Below are positions 34,653 through 43,861 of a DNA stretch of 64,000 bases, piece after piece. A program made the position numbers and the translations under genes. How positions within the stretch are numbered: the stretch's first letter is position 1; every line of letters begins with the position of its first letter. Under the pieces are notes generated by a model. The model saw only the letters and a list, made by a program, of their open reading frames with translations, had not been told where the DNA came from and did no database searches. This DNA comes from Vibrio algicola (lineage in GTDB: Bacteria > Pseudomonadota > Gammaproteobacteria > Enterobacterales > Vibrionaceae), in assembly GCF_009601765.2 (NCBI RefSeq), contig NZ_CP045700.1:372001-436000 (forward strand), written 5' to 3'.

Positions 34653-35174
34653 ATGGAAAATGAAGTAAAACAACAAAGGTTGCAGAATCGACTCGGCCCA
34701 GAGATCCAAGAATTTCGCGATGAGCGTAAAACCATTCAACTGGCGACTATTGATAAAAACGGGCAACCGAACGTGAGTTACGCGCCATTTGTGTCAAATA
34801 AGCAAGGTTACTTTGTGTTAATTTCTGAGATAGCTCGTCATGCGCGTAATTTATTAGATCAGCCGAATGTTTCATTGATGTTGATCGAAGATGAAGAGTC
34901 CGCCAAACAATTGTTTGCTCGTAAACGTTTAAGTTTTGATGCAAAAGCCAGTGTCGTTGAGCGTGATACAGCGCAATGGCAAGGTGTGATTGAACAAATG
35001 GAACAGAGATTTGGTGAGATCATCACCAGCCTTAGCCAATTAGAGGATTTTAAACTGTTTTGTTTAAGCCCGCAGCAAGGCCTATTTGTAAAAGGCTTCG
35101 GACAAGCATTCCAAGTCTCGAGCGATGACCTAGTCGATGTAGTGCATTTAGAACAAGGGCATAAAAAGTGGTGA
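34653..35174 (+). CDS. hutZ: Haem-degrading enzyme HutZ
   Basis: A 173-residue split-barrel protein of the HutZ family; in V. cholerae HutZ opens the haem ring with oxygen to release iron. The sequence is complete: ATIDKNGQPNVSYAPFV, YFVLISEIARHARNL, EDEESAKQLFARKRLSFDA, and the C-terminal QGLFVKGFGQAFQVS. The family haem-ligand histidine region near the C terminus, VVHLEQGHKKW, is kept. AAGGGAAG precedes the start. It follows hutX by 106 bp and ends in a strong terminator. Confidence 0.93.
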   Translation: MENEVKQQRLQNRLGPEIQEFRDERKTIQLATIDKNGQPNVSYAPFVSNKQGYFVLISEIARHARNLLDQPNVSLMLIEDEESAKQLFARKRLSFDAKASVVERDTAQWQGVIEQMEQRFGEIITSLSQLEDFKLFCLSPQQGLFVKGFGQAFQVSSDDLVDVVHLEQGHKKW

Positions 35175-35220
35175 GTAGCTAAACTCTATTACGATCTTAA
35201 TAATAGACGGTTTTAAGATG

Positions 35221-35264
35221 AGAAAAGGGTCAGTTCGCAGTGAACTGACCCTTTTCCCTTTTTT
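35221..35264 (+). terminator. Terminator after hutZ
   Basis: GAAAAGGGTCAGTTC (35222-35236) pairs perfectly with GAACTGACCCTTTTC (35242-35256) around a 5-nt loop, followed by a T-rich run. Confidence 0.93.
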
Positions 35265-35603
35265 GCAAGCAAAGGTGTTTTACGTTCCCATCGAGGGGAA
35301 TATTGTTGTTCGGAAATCATACACCTTTTTGGTTATCAAAACCATACAAATTATCAATAGATTGGATATGTTTTGTATTTTGTGAATGTTCTTATAATTT
35401 GAGCCATTTTAACCGCATTTTGGGGCAGTTAGTGGGTATGAGTCTGTAAAACTCTGTTGAAATAGTATTGTTTGAACTATCAGTATTTAAGTGGTCACCT
35501 TGCAGTTCACCTTAGATGATAATATCTTAAGCCAAATAGTTTGTTTTGTGCAATTGGAGCACAGAGTTTCAGACCAACAACAGATATACCACAAGGAATG
35601 CAC
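35265..35603. other. Non-coding gap before the thioesterase
   Basis: Plain AT-rich sequence. A TATAAT-like box lies at about 35391-35396 without a good -35. No gene, repeat or strong hairpin is seen. Confidence 0.5.
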
Positions 35604-36023
35604 ATGATTTGGAAGAAACCCGTTACTCTTGAAATACTGAATGCGACGTCTAAAAATACCATCATGGAGCATTTAAACATTGTGTATAGCGAGTTAACGG
35701 AAGACAGCATTTCTGCCACTATGCCAGTTGATCATACTACCCATCAACCACTAGGCATGTTACATGGTGGCGCTTCGGTGGTACTGGCAGAAACATTAGG
35801 CTCGTTAGCGGCTAATATGTGTGTTGATGATAATGCGTATTGTGTTGGGCTTGATATTAACGCTAATCATATTCGCGCTAAGCGTCGTGGAGTGGTGACA
35901 GGCACGACTAAACCTATTCATATTGGCGTGTCGACTCAAGTGTGGCAGATTGAAATTGTGGATGAAGAACAACGCTTATTGTGCACCAGTCGTATTACTA
36001 TGGCGGTGAAACAACGCAAATGA
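35604..36023 (+). CDS. Hot-dog fold acyl-CoA thioesterase (YdiI/PaaI type)
   Basis: A 139-residue single hot-dog domain. The conserved block is GMLHGGASVVLAETLGSLA (about 49-67), with the helix-bound glutamate that acts as catalytic base in MenI/YdiI and EntH. GLDINANHIRAKRRGVV and CTSRITMAVK follow. It should hydrolyse an aromatic or acyl-CoA thioester, possibly dihydroxynaphthoyl-CoA in menaquinone synthesis. ATG 35604 is chosen for its AAGGAA site; the frame extends to 35541. Its stop overlaps the next start (ATGA). Confidence 0.87.
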   Translation: MIWKKPVTLEILNATSKNTIMEHLNIVYSELTEDSISATMPVDHTTHQPLGMLHGGASVVLAETLGSLAANMCVDDNAYCVGLDINANHIRAKRRGVVTGTTKPIHIGVSTQVWQIEIVDEEQRLLCTSRITMAVKQRK

Positions 36024-36256
36024 TCATAGAATTTACTCACGGTAAAGTTATCGCCAATATGCATGAAGTGGTGGTGCGATTAAACGCTGGCGGGCAGGTA
36101 ACTTTGCAGGCTCAAATCGATGCGTTAACTTTAATCGGGCGTGGCGCGAATGTGATCACCGCCTATGACATGCAATGCCAGTGGTCAGTCGCATTAGATA
36201 ACGATGTACAGCTGCAACAAGTAGCGGATTTTATTGGCGTTCCGGTTAAACGATAA
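36020..36256 (+). CDS. Small conserved-type protein coupled to the thioesterase (possibly DUF3389)
   Basis: A 78-residue protein whose ATG overlaps the thioesterase stop (ATGA), implying translational coupling. It is a small beta-rich acidic protein (IIEFTHGKVIANMHEVVVRL at the start) with no signal peptide. I believe it belongs to a Vibrio family annotated DUF3389, but this is from memory and not certain. There is no catalytic motif to suggest a function. Coupling suggests a role linked to the thioesterase. Confidence 0.6.
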   Translation: MIIEFTHGKVIANMHEVVVRLNAGGQVTLQAQIDALTLIGRGANVITAYDMQCQWSVALDNDVQLQQVADFIGVPVKR

Positions 36257-36426
36257 CAATAACGCTGGCACTTAAACGCAGAAACTCACTCAGATAGCCC
36301 GCTTGGTTAGGCTTAAAAGAGGAAATCCACCCCCCAATTTTTTTAGATTTAATCAAAGAAATTCCCAGTTTTGCGTGCTAATCTAGGAAATATTGTTATC
36401 ACCCAAGATAGTTGAGTTTCCTCTTT

Positions 36427-38124
36427 ATGAGCAGTCCTCGTTTACGCATTCAATTTGAACGTTTATTTGAGCATTTTCAAGGTGAAGATGCTTCCATTCA
36501 ACTCGAAGAACTGACGGACATTTTATGCTGTACCCGCCGTAACACTCGTATTGTATTAAATAAACTGGCGGAAGAAGGTTGGGTGGAATGGATCCCAGCA
36601 GCTGGACGTGGCAAACAATCTCAATTGATTTTTAAACGCAATAAATACGATGTCAGTGAAAATCTTGCCAAGCGTTATTTAGAAGAAGGTAAAATCGAGC
36701 ATGCATTATCGGTGCTGGATAACGATCCAGCACGTTTAACTCAAATATTTCAAAGTTACCTAGGTGTCAGTCATTTAGAAGGGCAGCAAGTAGTGCGCTT
36801 GCCTTATTATCGTCAACTGGCCAACTTAAATCCGGTTAAACCGACTCGTCGCTCCGAGCAACATATTATTCACCAAGTATTCAGTGGATTAACTCAGTTA
36901 GACGAACATGAACAAGTTCAACCTGATCTTGCCCATCATTGGGAAATGCTCAGCCCGACTCATTGGCGTTTTTATCTTCGCTCCGGTATTCGTTTTCATA
37001 ATGGCGATCGTCTACAGATCAAAGATATCATTGAAAGCATTGAACAAATGAGTTCGATGTTATTATTCAAACATATCGAATCTGCTTCCTCATCGGCAAC
37101 CAACACGCTGGATATTTTACTCAGTGAAGCCGACCACCATTTGCCACTATTGTTAACTGAGACTCTGGCTAAGATCTTGCCGAGCAGTTCAGAGCGATCA
37201 GATAATTTCGATTTAATTCCTAATGGCACTGGGCCTTACCGAGTGACGCGTAATGATAATATGCGTTTGGTTTTAGAAGCTCATGATCAGTACTTTGGTT
37301 TTCGTCCATTAATTGAACGGGTTGAAGTATGGGTTATTGATGAAACTCACTCGTCGATGGTGTATCCGAGTTTGACCAACCCAATGAAGCCCAAAGAAGG
37401 GCAATTTATTGATGTTGAACTTGATCCTGGTTGCACTTATTTACTGCTTAATCAAATCACCGGTCTGGCAAAAGATCCATTATGGGCAGAGTATTTTGCC
37501 AGTCGTTTGAATTCTTTTAGTTTATTGCGTGAAATCCCCGATCAAAAAGTGATTGAACTGGGTCTTTTGCATGCGCATGGTTTAAAACCCGGTTGGCATC
37601 ATAGTGGTACCTATCATGCTGATATTGAACTGCCATTTGAGCCAGATACCACCAAGCCCGTTATTACCGTGGCTTATCATGCGATGCACCCTTTGTTTCC
37701 TCATGTGGTGGCAGCAATCAAATCACTACTTAGAAAAGATGGCATTGCGATCCGTACAGTAAAATACGATGTAGAGGTTGAAAATCCTCAAGAAATCGAC
37801 ATTTGGCTTAAACCTATGGGGCTGGCGAATAATCGAAAAGATGCCTTGATGGGCTGGTTACTCGGCTATAGTGATATACAGAAGATGAGTAAACCGGAGT
37901 TATTTCAACGATGGCAACAATTAATCAGTGATTGGCGTGGGGATAATAATGTTTCGTTTCCGGCCAAAGCATTGGCTAAAGAGTTAGTGCAGAGTAAGCA
38001 ATTGATCCCGATGTTTCATTGCTGGTTAGGAGTGGGGCAAGATCATTGTGGTTCGTTACAAAACGCCACTTGCAACGCATTAGGTTGGTTTGACTTTAGT
38101 CAGGTGTGGGTTAAGCCTGAATAG
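36427..38124 (+). CDS. sgrR: SgrR-family transcriptional regulator
   Basis: A 565-residue regulator with an N-terminal winged helix (about 1-100: LEELTDILCCTRRNTRIVLNKL-like region and EEGWVEW..GRGKQSQL) and a C-terminal solute-binding-protein domain of family 5 (about 150-560: RRSEQHIIHQVFSGL, HWRFYLRSGIRFHNGD, NGTGPYRVTRN, LGWFDFSQVW). E. coli SgrR senses sugar-phosphate stress and activates the small RNA SgrS; no SgrS-like gene was found upstream here. TTG 36412 in frame is possible, but ATG 36427 fits the family N terminus. Confidence 0.88.
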   Translation: MSSPRLRIQFERLFEHFQGEDASIQLEELTDILCCTRRNTRIVLNKLAEEGWVEWIPAAGRGKQSQLIFKRNKYDVSENLAKRYLEEGKIEHALSVLDNDPARLTQIFQSYLGVSHLEGQQVVRLPYYRQLANLNPVKPTRRSEQHIIHQVFSGLTQLDEHEQVQPDLAHHWEMLSPTHWRFYLRSGIRFHNGDRLQIKDIIESIEQMSSMLLFKHIESASSSATNTLDILLSEADHHLPLLLTETLAKILPSSSERSDNFDLIPNGTGPYRVTRNDNMRLVLEAHDQYFGFRPLIERVEVWVIDETHSSMVYPSLTNPMKPKEGQFIDVELDPGCTYLLLNQITGLAKDPLWAEYFASRLNSFSLLREIPDQKVIELGLLHAHGLKPGWHHSGTYHADIELPFEPDTTKPVITVAYHAMHPLFPHVVAAIKSLLRKDGIAIRTVKYDVEVENPQEIDIWLKPMGLANNRKDALMGWLLGYSDIQKMSKPELFQRWQQLISDWRGDNNVSFPAKALAKELVQSKQLIPMFHCWLGVGQDHCGSLQNATCNALGWFDFSQVWVKPE

Positions 38125-38179
38125 CCAAGCCAATAGCCTAATCTAAGCCAGAAAAACATGAGAATGAAGGAGATAGCCG

Positions 38180-38554
38180 ATGAGTGTTATTACCGAGAGT
38201 GATATTCACAAAAGTGACCAAGGTCGTCTACAACCTTGCGCGGTGGTATTAACCACCACCAACGATGATGAAGTGCGGCAGTTATTGATTGAGCAATTGC
38301 TCGAAAAACAATTGGCGGCTTGTGTGCAAGTGTTACCTATTTCCAGTTATTACCAATGGCATGGCGAGATCAATCAAGATAAAGAATCACTTTTGATCAT
38401 CAAAATGGTTAAGACCCAGTACAAAGCGGTCGAACACTTAATACTGAGCGTGAATACCTACCAAGTACCACAAGTAGTGATGCTGCCAATTGAAACTGGG
38501 TATGCGGAATACTTGCAGTGGATTAATAAGCACGCTCAACCTGATGTTTTATAG
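38180..38554 (+). CDS. cutA: Divalent-cation tolerance protein CutA
   Basis: A 124-residue CutA1-type protein. Family blocks AVVLTTTNDDE, LLEKQLAACVQVLP, SYYQWHGEINQDKESLLIIK and VMLPIETGYAEYLQWI are complete. CutA forms a very stable trimer in the cytosol and affects copper tolerance; its exact role is unsettled. AAGGAG precedes the ATG. It sits 55 bp after sgrR and 23 bp before the NYN gene, so the three may share a transcript. Confidence 0.95.
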   Translation: MSVITESDIHKSDQGRLQPCAVVLTTTNDDEVRQLLIEQLLEKQLAACVQVLPISSYYQWHGEINQDKESLLIIKMVKTQYKAVEHLILSVNTYQVPQVVMLPIETGYAEYLQWINKHAQPDVL

Positions 38555-38577
38555 TTACTATTCAAATTTGGATTTAT

Positions 38578-39051
38578 ATGCAAACTGTTTCGATTTTAGT
38601 AGATGTACAAAATATTTATTACACCACGCGTGATATTTACCATCGTCACTTTGACTACAATGCTTTTTGGGCCAAAGTCATGAAAGATCGCACCTTAGTA
38701 CATGCTAATGCCTATGCAATCGCGCGCAGTGATGATAAACAAAAGCAATTTCATAATATTTTGCGTGGCATTGGATTTGAGGTGAAGTTAAAGCCGTTTA
38801 TCCAACGTCAAGATGGCTCAGCCAAAGGCGACTGGGATGTGGGTATTGCACTCGATGCCATTGAACTGGCTGAAATCTCCGATGTAATTGTGATCGCATC
38901 AGGCGATGGCGACTTTGATTTATTGGCAAAACGTATTCAGCAGCGTTACGGTAAAAAAGTTGAAGTGTATGGCGTGCCGGGACTGACGGCGAATTCTTTA
39001 ATCGAAGCCGCCGATGAATATTTTCCGATCCAAGCTGATTTGTTGCTTTAA
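38578..39051 (+). CDS. NYN-domain (LabA/DUF88-like) putative ribonuclease
   Basis: A 157-residue single NYN domain. The PIN-like acidic residues are seen in ILVDVQNIYY (Asp near 8), the aspartates of KGDWDVGIALDAIEL (near 85) and IASGDGDFDLLAKRI (near 110), which supports metal-dependent RNA cleavage. The family includes LabA-like proteins of unclear targets. It follows cutA by 23 bp. Convergent with the Fe-S membrane protein gene. Confidence 0.85.
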   Translation: MQTVSILVDVQNIYYTTRDIYHRHFDYNAFWAKVMKDRTLVHANAYAIARSDDKQKQFHNILRGIGFEVKLKPFIQRQDGSAKGDWDVGIALDAIELAEISDVIVIASGDGDFDLLAKRIQQRYGKKVEVYGVPGLTANSLIEAADEYFPIQADLLL

Positions 39052-39126
39052 GGCTTCAGTATGTCAATAGAGCTTAACGCTACCCGTTGCAGTCACAAGA
39101 AGATCAGAGAGTGACGACAATAAGTA

Positions 39127-40341
39127 TTAATAACGGATGTAGTCCATAACCTGAATAAGCTGCATCCGAATGTCATTACTGGTTTGACTGTGCCAATAAC
39201 CGCCGGCAAAAGCCAGTAATGGGATCCCAAACATGATCACCAGCACCAATATCATTAAGTGCTTGCTGGATAATTGCCAACCGTTACGAGTTTTAAACCC
39301 TAACGCTTCTTTTTTAGGGCAAGCGGAAACACAGCGCATACAAGCTTGACATTCATCGGTGCGAATTTGGCTTGCAGTATGAATAATAATATTGGATGGG
39401 CAAGCTCGAGTACATTTATCGCAATTCATATCGCCACGTTCATTTAAACAGTGATTCTTTTGACGACGAATTTTAAATGGGCTGGCAAAACTGATTAAGC
39501 CTAATAGCGCACCGTAAGGGCAAAAATACCGACAAAAAGCGCGTTTACGCCATGCTGCCATTAATAAAATCACTGCAAATACCACCAAGGTAATCGTACC
39601 TGGTGCGACAAATACCCATGCGGTTTTGATATCGGCAATCTTGTGATAGTTGCCATTGAGGTAATAGGGAATATTAGCTGGGTGCATGCCTAAAGAAATA
39701 AACGCAAAAAAGGCCAATAATAAGTATTTCATCATCCGCAATGGCCAATCTATCCAGGCGGGTGGTAAATAGGCTTTTTTGATCATTTTTAAACGAAGCT
39801 TATAAATATATTCGCCTGCCAATCCCAATGGGCATATCCAGCCACAAAAGGCGCGTTTGCAGACAATACCAGTAATTAATACCGTAAATAACATCACCGC
39901 GCCAGCAGGGTGGGTTTGATCCCAAAATCCTAAAGTAACAATCGCTTTAAGCTGAATGGCGGCGGCAATTGGCAAGAACGCATCGGTGACATCAGGGCGT
40001 AAAAAACTCGGAGAAATCTGCGCGGTTAATAATGCGGTATGAACGGCATATTGAATGGCAACAAAGAAGAATGACAGTGCCATTGCATGTTGGCAAGCAT
40101 TGCGCAGAATATCGGGCCGTTGGCTAGCTTGGGCAAACTCAGGACGAATTTTGTGTACGCCAGTGATCACCATAACAGCCATCAGCAATGCGACAAATAA
40201 TGGCCAATAAAGAGTGCTTAGCGCCGCCGTGAGTACAACGATAGTGGCTATCGCCGCACCTAATTTTTTACCACTGGTGTAGAGCAAGCTAACGCTGTAC
40301 ACCAAGGCCAGCATTAACGTAAAAGATTCGATAAAAGTCAT
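39127..40341 (-). CDS. NapH/NosR-type 4Fe-4S polytopic membrane protein
   Basis: A 404-residue inner-membrane protein with about seven hydrophobic helices. Two CxxxCP motifs typical of the NapH/NosR family (CGWICPLG near 175 and CRYFCPYG near 275) and two cytoplasmic ferredoxin-like clusters (CDKCTRACP and CQACMRCVSACP near 310-350) are present. It resembles E. coli YccM and should move electrons across or along the membrane. No reductase gene is adjacent, so its partner is unknown. ATG 40341 is preferred over the longer frame from 40419. Confidence 0.82.
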   Translation of the reverse strand: MTFIESFTLMLALVYSVSLLYTSGKKLGAAIATIVVLTAALSTLYWPLFVALLMAVMVITGVHKIRPEFAQASQRPDILRNACQHAMALSFFFVAIQYAVHTALLTAQISPSFLRPDVTDAFLPIAAAIQLKAIVTLGFWDQTHPAGAVMLFTVLITGIVCKRAFCGWICPLGLAGEYIYKLRLKMIKKAYLPPAWIDWPLRMMKYLLLAFFAFISLGMHPANIPYYLNGNYHKIADIKTAWVFVAPGTITLVVFAVILLMAAWRKRAFCRYFCPYGALLGLISFASPFKIRRQKNHCLNERGDMNCDKCTRACPSNIIIHTASQIRTDECQACMRCVSACPKKEALGFKTRNGWQLSSKHLMILVLVIMFGIPLLAFAGGYWHSQTSNDIRMQLIQVMDYIRY

Positions 40342-40554
40342 AATCGCACCACTTGAGTTTGTGATGCCATTATAAGAAGTTTGAGGATGCAGATCTGGTG
40401 ATAAAATCAGCATCTGCACTTTCTTTGATGTGAGTTAAATTTTACCCGAAATACGCTACTACTTTAGAGTAGAAATAGGCCTAAAAGACGGAGTTGTAGA
40501 GCGGGTATTAGGGTTTTATTGCCGCGAAATTAACCGCGACGACAAACCTGCTTG

Positions 40555-40767
40555 TTACTCTTGTTCGATTTGTTCTTGTTCGATTTGTTCTTGTTCGCTT
40601 TGTTGCTGAGCATCGACTTGTTGATCGTTTTGCTGCTGCGCTTCCAGTACTAACTTTTCACGATCGGCTTTTGATACGTATTTAGGTTTATTCGAGGTGT
40701 GAAGTTTTGAGTTCATCTTCTTAATACGTTTTTTTAAGATCGAATTGATTTTCTTCTTACGATTCAT
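40555..40767 (-). CDS. Small basic-acidic protein, DUF2986 family
   Basis: A 70-residue protein. The first 25 residues are very basic (NRKKKINSILKKRIKKMNSK), then a KPKYVSKADREKL block, and a Gln/Glu-rich tail. The N-terminal half matches the DUF2986 family of Vibrionaceae, whose function is unknown. The basic segment could bind RNA or DNA. The tail EQEQIEQEQIEQE is built from a 15-bp tandem DNA repeat, so its length probably varies among strains. GGAGAG precedes the ATG. Confidence 0.8.
   Translation of the reverse strand: MNRKKKINSILKKRIKKMNSKLHTSNKPKYVSKADREKLVLEAQQQNDQQVDAQQQSEQEQIEQEQIEQE
40559..40603. repeat. 15-bp tandem repeat in the DUF2986 gene
   Basis: TCTTGTTCGATTTGT occurs at 40559-40573 and 40574-40588, and with one change at 40589-40603. 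Being a multiple of three, copy changes lengthen the Glu/Gln tail without a frameshift. Confidence 0.9.
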
Positions 40768-41051
40768 GCTTCTCTCCAGTAAATGTCTACCCTCGAGTCA
40801 GCCGATGGTATTGATGGGGGCGCATCATAGCAATAAACCCAAACCCCTGCTAATGAAATTTAGGCGCTATCGATTGCTTTGTTGTGCTAAAAATGAGCAA
40901 TAAATGCATAAATCGAGCATATATCTTTATTTATAAGGGCAGTATCTATATATTCAGGCGCAAAGAGCATACTCACTTTGCTAACAGTAATAATAAGCAG
41001 TAAAGGCTTTGAGTATTGATCATTCCATCTATTCAACTAAACGGTAACGTA

Positions 41052-41414
41052 ATGACTTGTGAAATTTATAAAGACTTTATTTTTGAAGCCGCGCATCATC
41101 TACCCAATGTACCAGCAGGGCATAAGTGCGGCCGTTTACATGGTCATTCATTTTTTGTGCGTTTATACGTCAAAGGCGAAGTGGATGCGACCACAGGTTG
41201 GGTGATTGATTTTGGTGATATCAAACAAATATTTGCGCCAATTTATGATCGTTTAGATCATTATTATTTAAACGATATTGAAGGGCTTGAAAATCCAACC
41301 AGCGAAGTCTTAGCTAAATGGATTTGGTTACAAGTCAAACCCGCGCTACCCCAACTCAGCAAAGTTGAAATTAAAGAAACCTGTACCGCAGGTTGTATTT
41401 ACGTGGGTGAATAA
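41052..41414 (+). CDS. queD: 6-carboxytetrahydropterin synthase QueD
   Basis: A 120-residue QueD. It turns dihydroneopterin triphosphate, the FolE product, into 6-carboxy-tetrahydropterin for queuosine synthesis. Zinc histidines are seen in FEAAHHLPN and RLHGHSFFV, and the catalytic Cys in [14 protein letters not shown] 41052 begins the family homology (MTCEIYKDF), although the frame is open from 41016. queE starts 2 bp after its stop, so the two form an operon. No preQ1 riboswitch was recognised upstream. Confidence 0.95.
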   Translation: MTCEIYKDFIFEAAHHLPNVPAGHKCGRLHGHSFFVRLYVKGEVDATTGWVIDFGDIKQIFAPIYDRLDHYYLNDIEGLENPTSEVLAKWIWLQVKPALPQLSKVEIKETCTAGCIYVGE

Positions 41415-41416
41415 TT

Positions 41417-42085
41417 GTGTATAAAGTGAATGAAATTTTTCAAACTATTCAAGGTGAAGGTCATTTTACCGGCGTACCTTCAGTCTTTATTCGTTTGCAA
41501 GTTTGCCCTGTTGGTTGTGCGTGGTGTGATACCAAACAAACTTGGCAGGCGTTAGCGCAAGATCAAGTGAGTTTTGGTGATATCATCATTAAGCAAGTGG
41601 ATAGTCCGACATGGTGCTTAGCGTCCGTAGATGAAATAATTTCGCAATATCAATCGCTTGGTTTTACAGCCAAACATATCGTGATCACTGGTGGTGAGCC
41701 TTGCCTTTATAACTTACTTCCTTTAACTCAAGCGTTTGAGAAGATGGGGTGTCAGTGCCAAATTGAAACCAGTGGCACCTCTGAAATTATCTGCTCTGAT
41801 AATACCTGGGTGACAGTGTCACCTAAAATTGCCATGAAAGGTAAATTACCCGTATTAACTAGCGCAATGCAACGAGCGAATGAGATCAAGCATCCGGTGG
41901 CAACCCAAAAAGATATCGATCAACTTGATGCGTTATTAACGGCGACCAATTGCCAAGCTAAATCGGGCATTGCATTACAACCGATCAGTCAAAAACCGCG
42001 AGCGACCGAACTGTGTATGCAAGTGTGTATTGAGCGCAATTGGCGTTTGTCGATCCAAACCCATAAATACCTGAATATTGCATAA
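41417..42085 (+). CDS. queE: 7-carboxy-7-deazaguanine synthase QueE (radical SAM)
   Basis: A 222-residue radical SAM enzyme that makes the 7-deazaguanine ring from the QueD product. The cluster site is the gamma-proteobacterial type, CPVGCAWCDTKQTW (about 31-44), which has an atypical spacing for the three cysteines. The SAM-binding GGEP lies near residue 95 and EINEIFQTIQGEG-type start (VNEIFQTIQGEG) at the N terminus. The start is GTG 41417, 2 bp after the queD stop, without a strong ribosome-binding site, so coupling is likely. Confidence 0.94.
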   Translation: MYKVNEIFQTIQGEGHFTGVPSVFIRLQVCPVGCAWCDTKQTWQALAQDQVSFGDIIIKQVDSPTWCLASVDEIISQYQSLGFTAKHIVITGGEPCLYNLLPLTQAFEKMGCQCQIETSGTSEIICSDNTWVTVSPKIAMKGKLPVLTSAMQRANEIKHPVATQKDIDQLDALLTATNCQAKSGIALQPISQKPRATELCMQVCIERNWRLSIQTHKYLNIA

Positions 42086-42102
42086 CGCTATCGGTTGAAC
42101 TG

Positions 42103-42537
42103 CTATTTTTGCAACGCTTGCTCTAACCACTGTTTAAATTGAGCAGGAGGAAGTGCGCCATTAATTGAATCGACACTTTTTCCGCCTTTAAACACCATTA
42201 TGGTGGGGATGCTGCGTATTTGGTAGGAAGCGGCAATATTTTGTTGTGCTTCAGTATCCACTTTTACAAAGCGTACTTGTCCTTCGAAGGCTTGAGCAGT
42301 TTGTTCAAACACGGGAGCAAAGCCGACACATGGATTGCACCAAGGGGCCCAAAAATCAATCACGATAGGTTGCTTTGATTGAAGTAAAGCTTCGATATTA
42401 CTTGAACTGGCGGTGATCGGTTTACCATCAAATAAAGGCTGTTTACAACGGCCGCAAGTGGCGTTATCCGACACCCGCTCAAGTGGCAGTTTGTTGTTGC
42501 TTTGGCAATGTGGGCAAGGCGAAGTAAATGTGGTCAT
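42103..42537 (-). CDS. trxC: Thioredoxin 2 (TrxC) with WCNPC active site
   Basis: A 144-residue TrxC. The N-terminal zinc ribbon has two CxxC pairs (CPHC near 8-11 and CGRC near 28-31), followed by a thioredoxin domain. The redox site at 66-70 reads WCNPC instead of the nearly universal WCGPC: the glycine is replaced by asparagine, which should shift redox potential or partner choice. The cis-proline IRSIPTIMVF is kept. The start has AAGGGAAT upstream. It converges with queE, 17 bp apart. Confidence 0.92.
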   Translation of the reverse strand: MTTFTSPCPHCQSNNKLPLERVSDNATCGRCKQPLFDGKPITASSSNIEALLQSKQPIVIDFWAPWCNPCVGFAPVFEQTAQAFEGQVRFVKVDTEAQQNIAASYQIRSIPTIMVFKGGKSVDSINGALPPAQFKQWLEQALQK

Positions 42538-42674
42538 GATATTCCCTTATGGACTGTGAAGTATGAACGTATCGGTTTGTTAATAACTATCGTATAATCG
42601 AGTTATATTCAATTAAAAAATAGCGATACCCATTCCATACTTGGGCATACATAATCAAATATTAGGATGTTTTT

Positions 42675-43766
42675 ATGGCGAACGTTTACGCTGAAATTAC
42701 AGGCTGGGGCAAGTGCCTTCCACCTGCGACGTTAACAAATGATGATCTGAGTACTTTTCTAGAAACATCAGATGAATGGATCCAATCTCGCACGGGGATC
42801 CAAAGTAGAAGAATTAGTCATGTTGAAACCTCAGATCTCGCCACTGTAGCCGCGAAAAATGCCATGCAGGCGGCGGGTATTAGCGCTCGTGATGTGGATT
42901 GTATAATTGTTGCGACCTGCTCACCAGATACACTGATCCCTAATATAGCCTCTAAAGTGCAACAAAATCTTGGCATTCCTGCCGCGGCCGCGTTTGATTT
43001 AAATGCCGCTTGTACCGGATTTTTGTATGGCTTAGAAACCGGTACTCGTTTAATCCAAGCGGGTAACTACCGTCATGCCATTATTATTGGCGCAGAACAT
43101 TTAAGTTTTTACCTTAACTGGATGAAGCGTGATACCGCCGTTTTATTTGGTGATGGCGCTGGTGCGGTGGTGCTTTCTCGTCGTGAACAGCAACAAGCGG
43201 TGGGCTTACAACAAGCCTCATTGGGTTGTGATGCTGAAGGTCGTGATATTTTAGCCGTGCCAAAATTTGGTACTGCTATGGAACGTTTTGATGAGCAAAA
43301 TGGTAACTGGGATTTTGACTTCGTTGGACGTGATATCTTTAAACGGGCAGTAAAAGGCATGAGCGCGGCTACTCAATCAGTGATTGAACGCTCTGGTTTA
43401 AGCAAAGAAGATATTGATAGTGTCATTCCGCACCAAGCCAATATTCGCATCATTCAAACCTTATGCGACTTTGCGGGTATTCCACAAGAAAAAGCGTTTG
43501 TGAATATTCAAAAATACGGCAACACCTCAGCGGCAACCGTTCCTATTGCCTTGTGTGAAGCAGTAGAGCAAGGCTTTATTAAACCAAACCAAAACATCTT
43601 AGTGGCTGCATTTGGCGCAGGCTTAACCTGGGGAGCGGGTTTAATTAAATGGGGTGAGCGAGTGACACCATTAGAAGCGCAAACGGCCGAGCTTCCTCCT
43701 TGTGACCAAACCGCATTAGAACTGTTAGAGAAAGCGATTGAGCATTGTCGTACTTATAGTGAATAA
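42675..43766 (+). CDS. 3-oxoacyl-ACP synthase III paralogue (FabH family)
   Basis: A 363-residue KAS III enzyme. The catalytic triad is clear: Cys in [11 protein letters not shown] (near 113), His in [10 protein letters not shown] (near 256) and Asn in [10 protein letters not shown] (near 286). KAS III condenses acetyl-CoA with malonyl-ACP or a related acyl starter. It is about 45 residues longer than housekeeping FabH, with a C-terminal extension, and is not in a fab operon, so it is probably the FabH2-type paralogue. TAGGAT precedes the ATG. Confidence 0.85.
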   Translation: MANVYAEITGWGKCLPPATLTNDDLSTFLETSDEWIQSRTGIQSRRISHVETSDLATVAAKNAMQAAGISARDVDCIIVATCSPDTLIPNIASKVQQNLGIPAAAAFDLNAACTGFLYGLETGTRLIQAGNYRHAIIIGAEHLSFYLNWMKRDTAVLFGDGAGAVVLSRREQQQAVGLQQASLGCDAEGRDILAVPKFGTAMERFDEQNGNWDFDFVGRDIFKRAVKGMSAATQSVIERSGLSKEDIDSVIPHQANIRIIQTLCDFAGIPQEKAFVNIQKYGNTSAATVPIALCEAVEQGFIKPNQNILVAAFGAGLTWGAGLIKWGERVTPLEAQTAELPPCDQTALELLEKAIEHCRTYSE

Positions 43767-43790
43767 GAGATGAGGCTATTCTCATAAGAT

Positions 43791-43832
43791 AAAACCCCGC
43801 ATCGCTTCAATTGAGTGGTACGGGGTTTTATA
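43791..43832. terminator. Bidirectional terminator, FabH/CoA-disulfide reductase
   Basis: AAAACCCCG (43791-43799) pairs with CGGGGTTTT (43821-43829) across a 21-nt loop, with T residues following on the plus strand and A/T flanks on the other side. Confidence 0.75.
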
Positions 43833-43861
43833 TATGAATCTATGGGTAAATATTAATTGTA

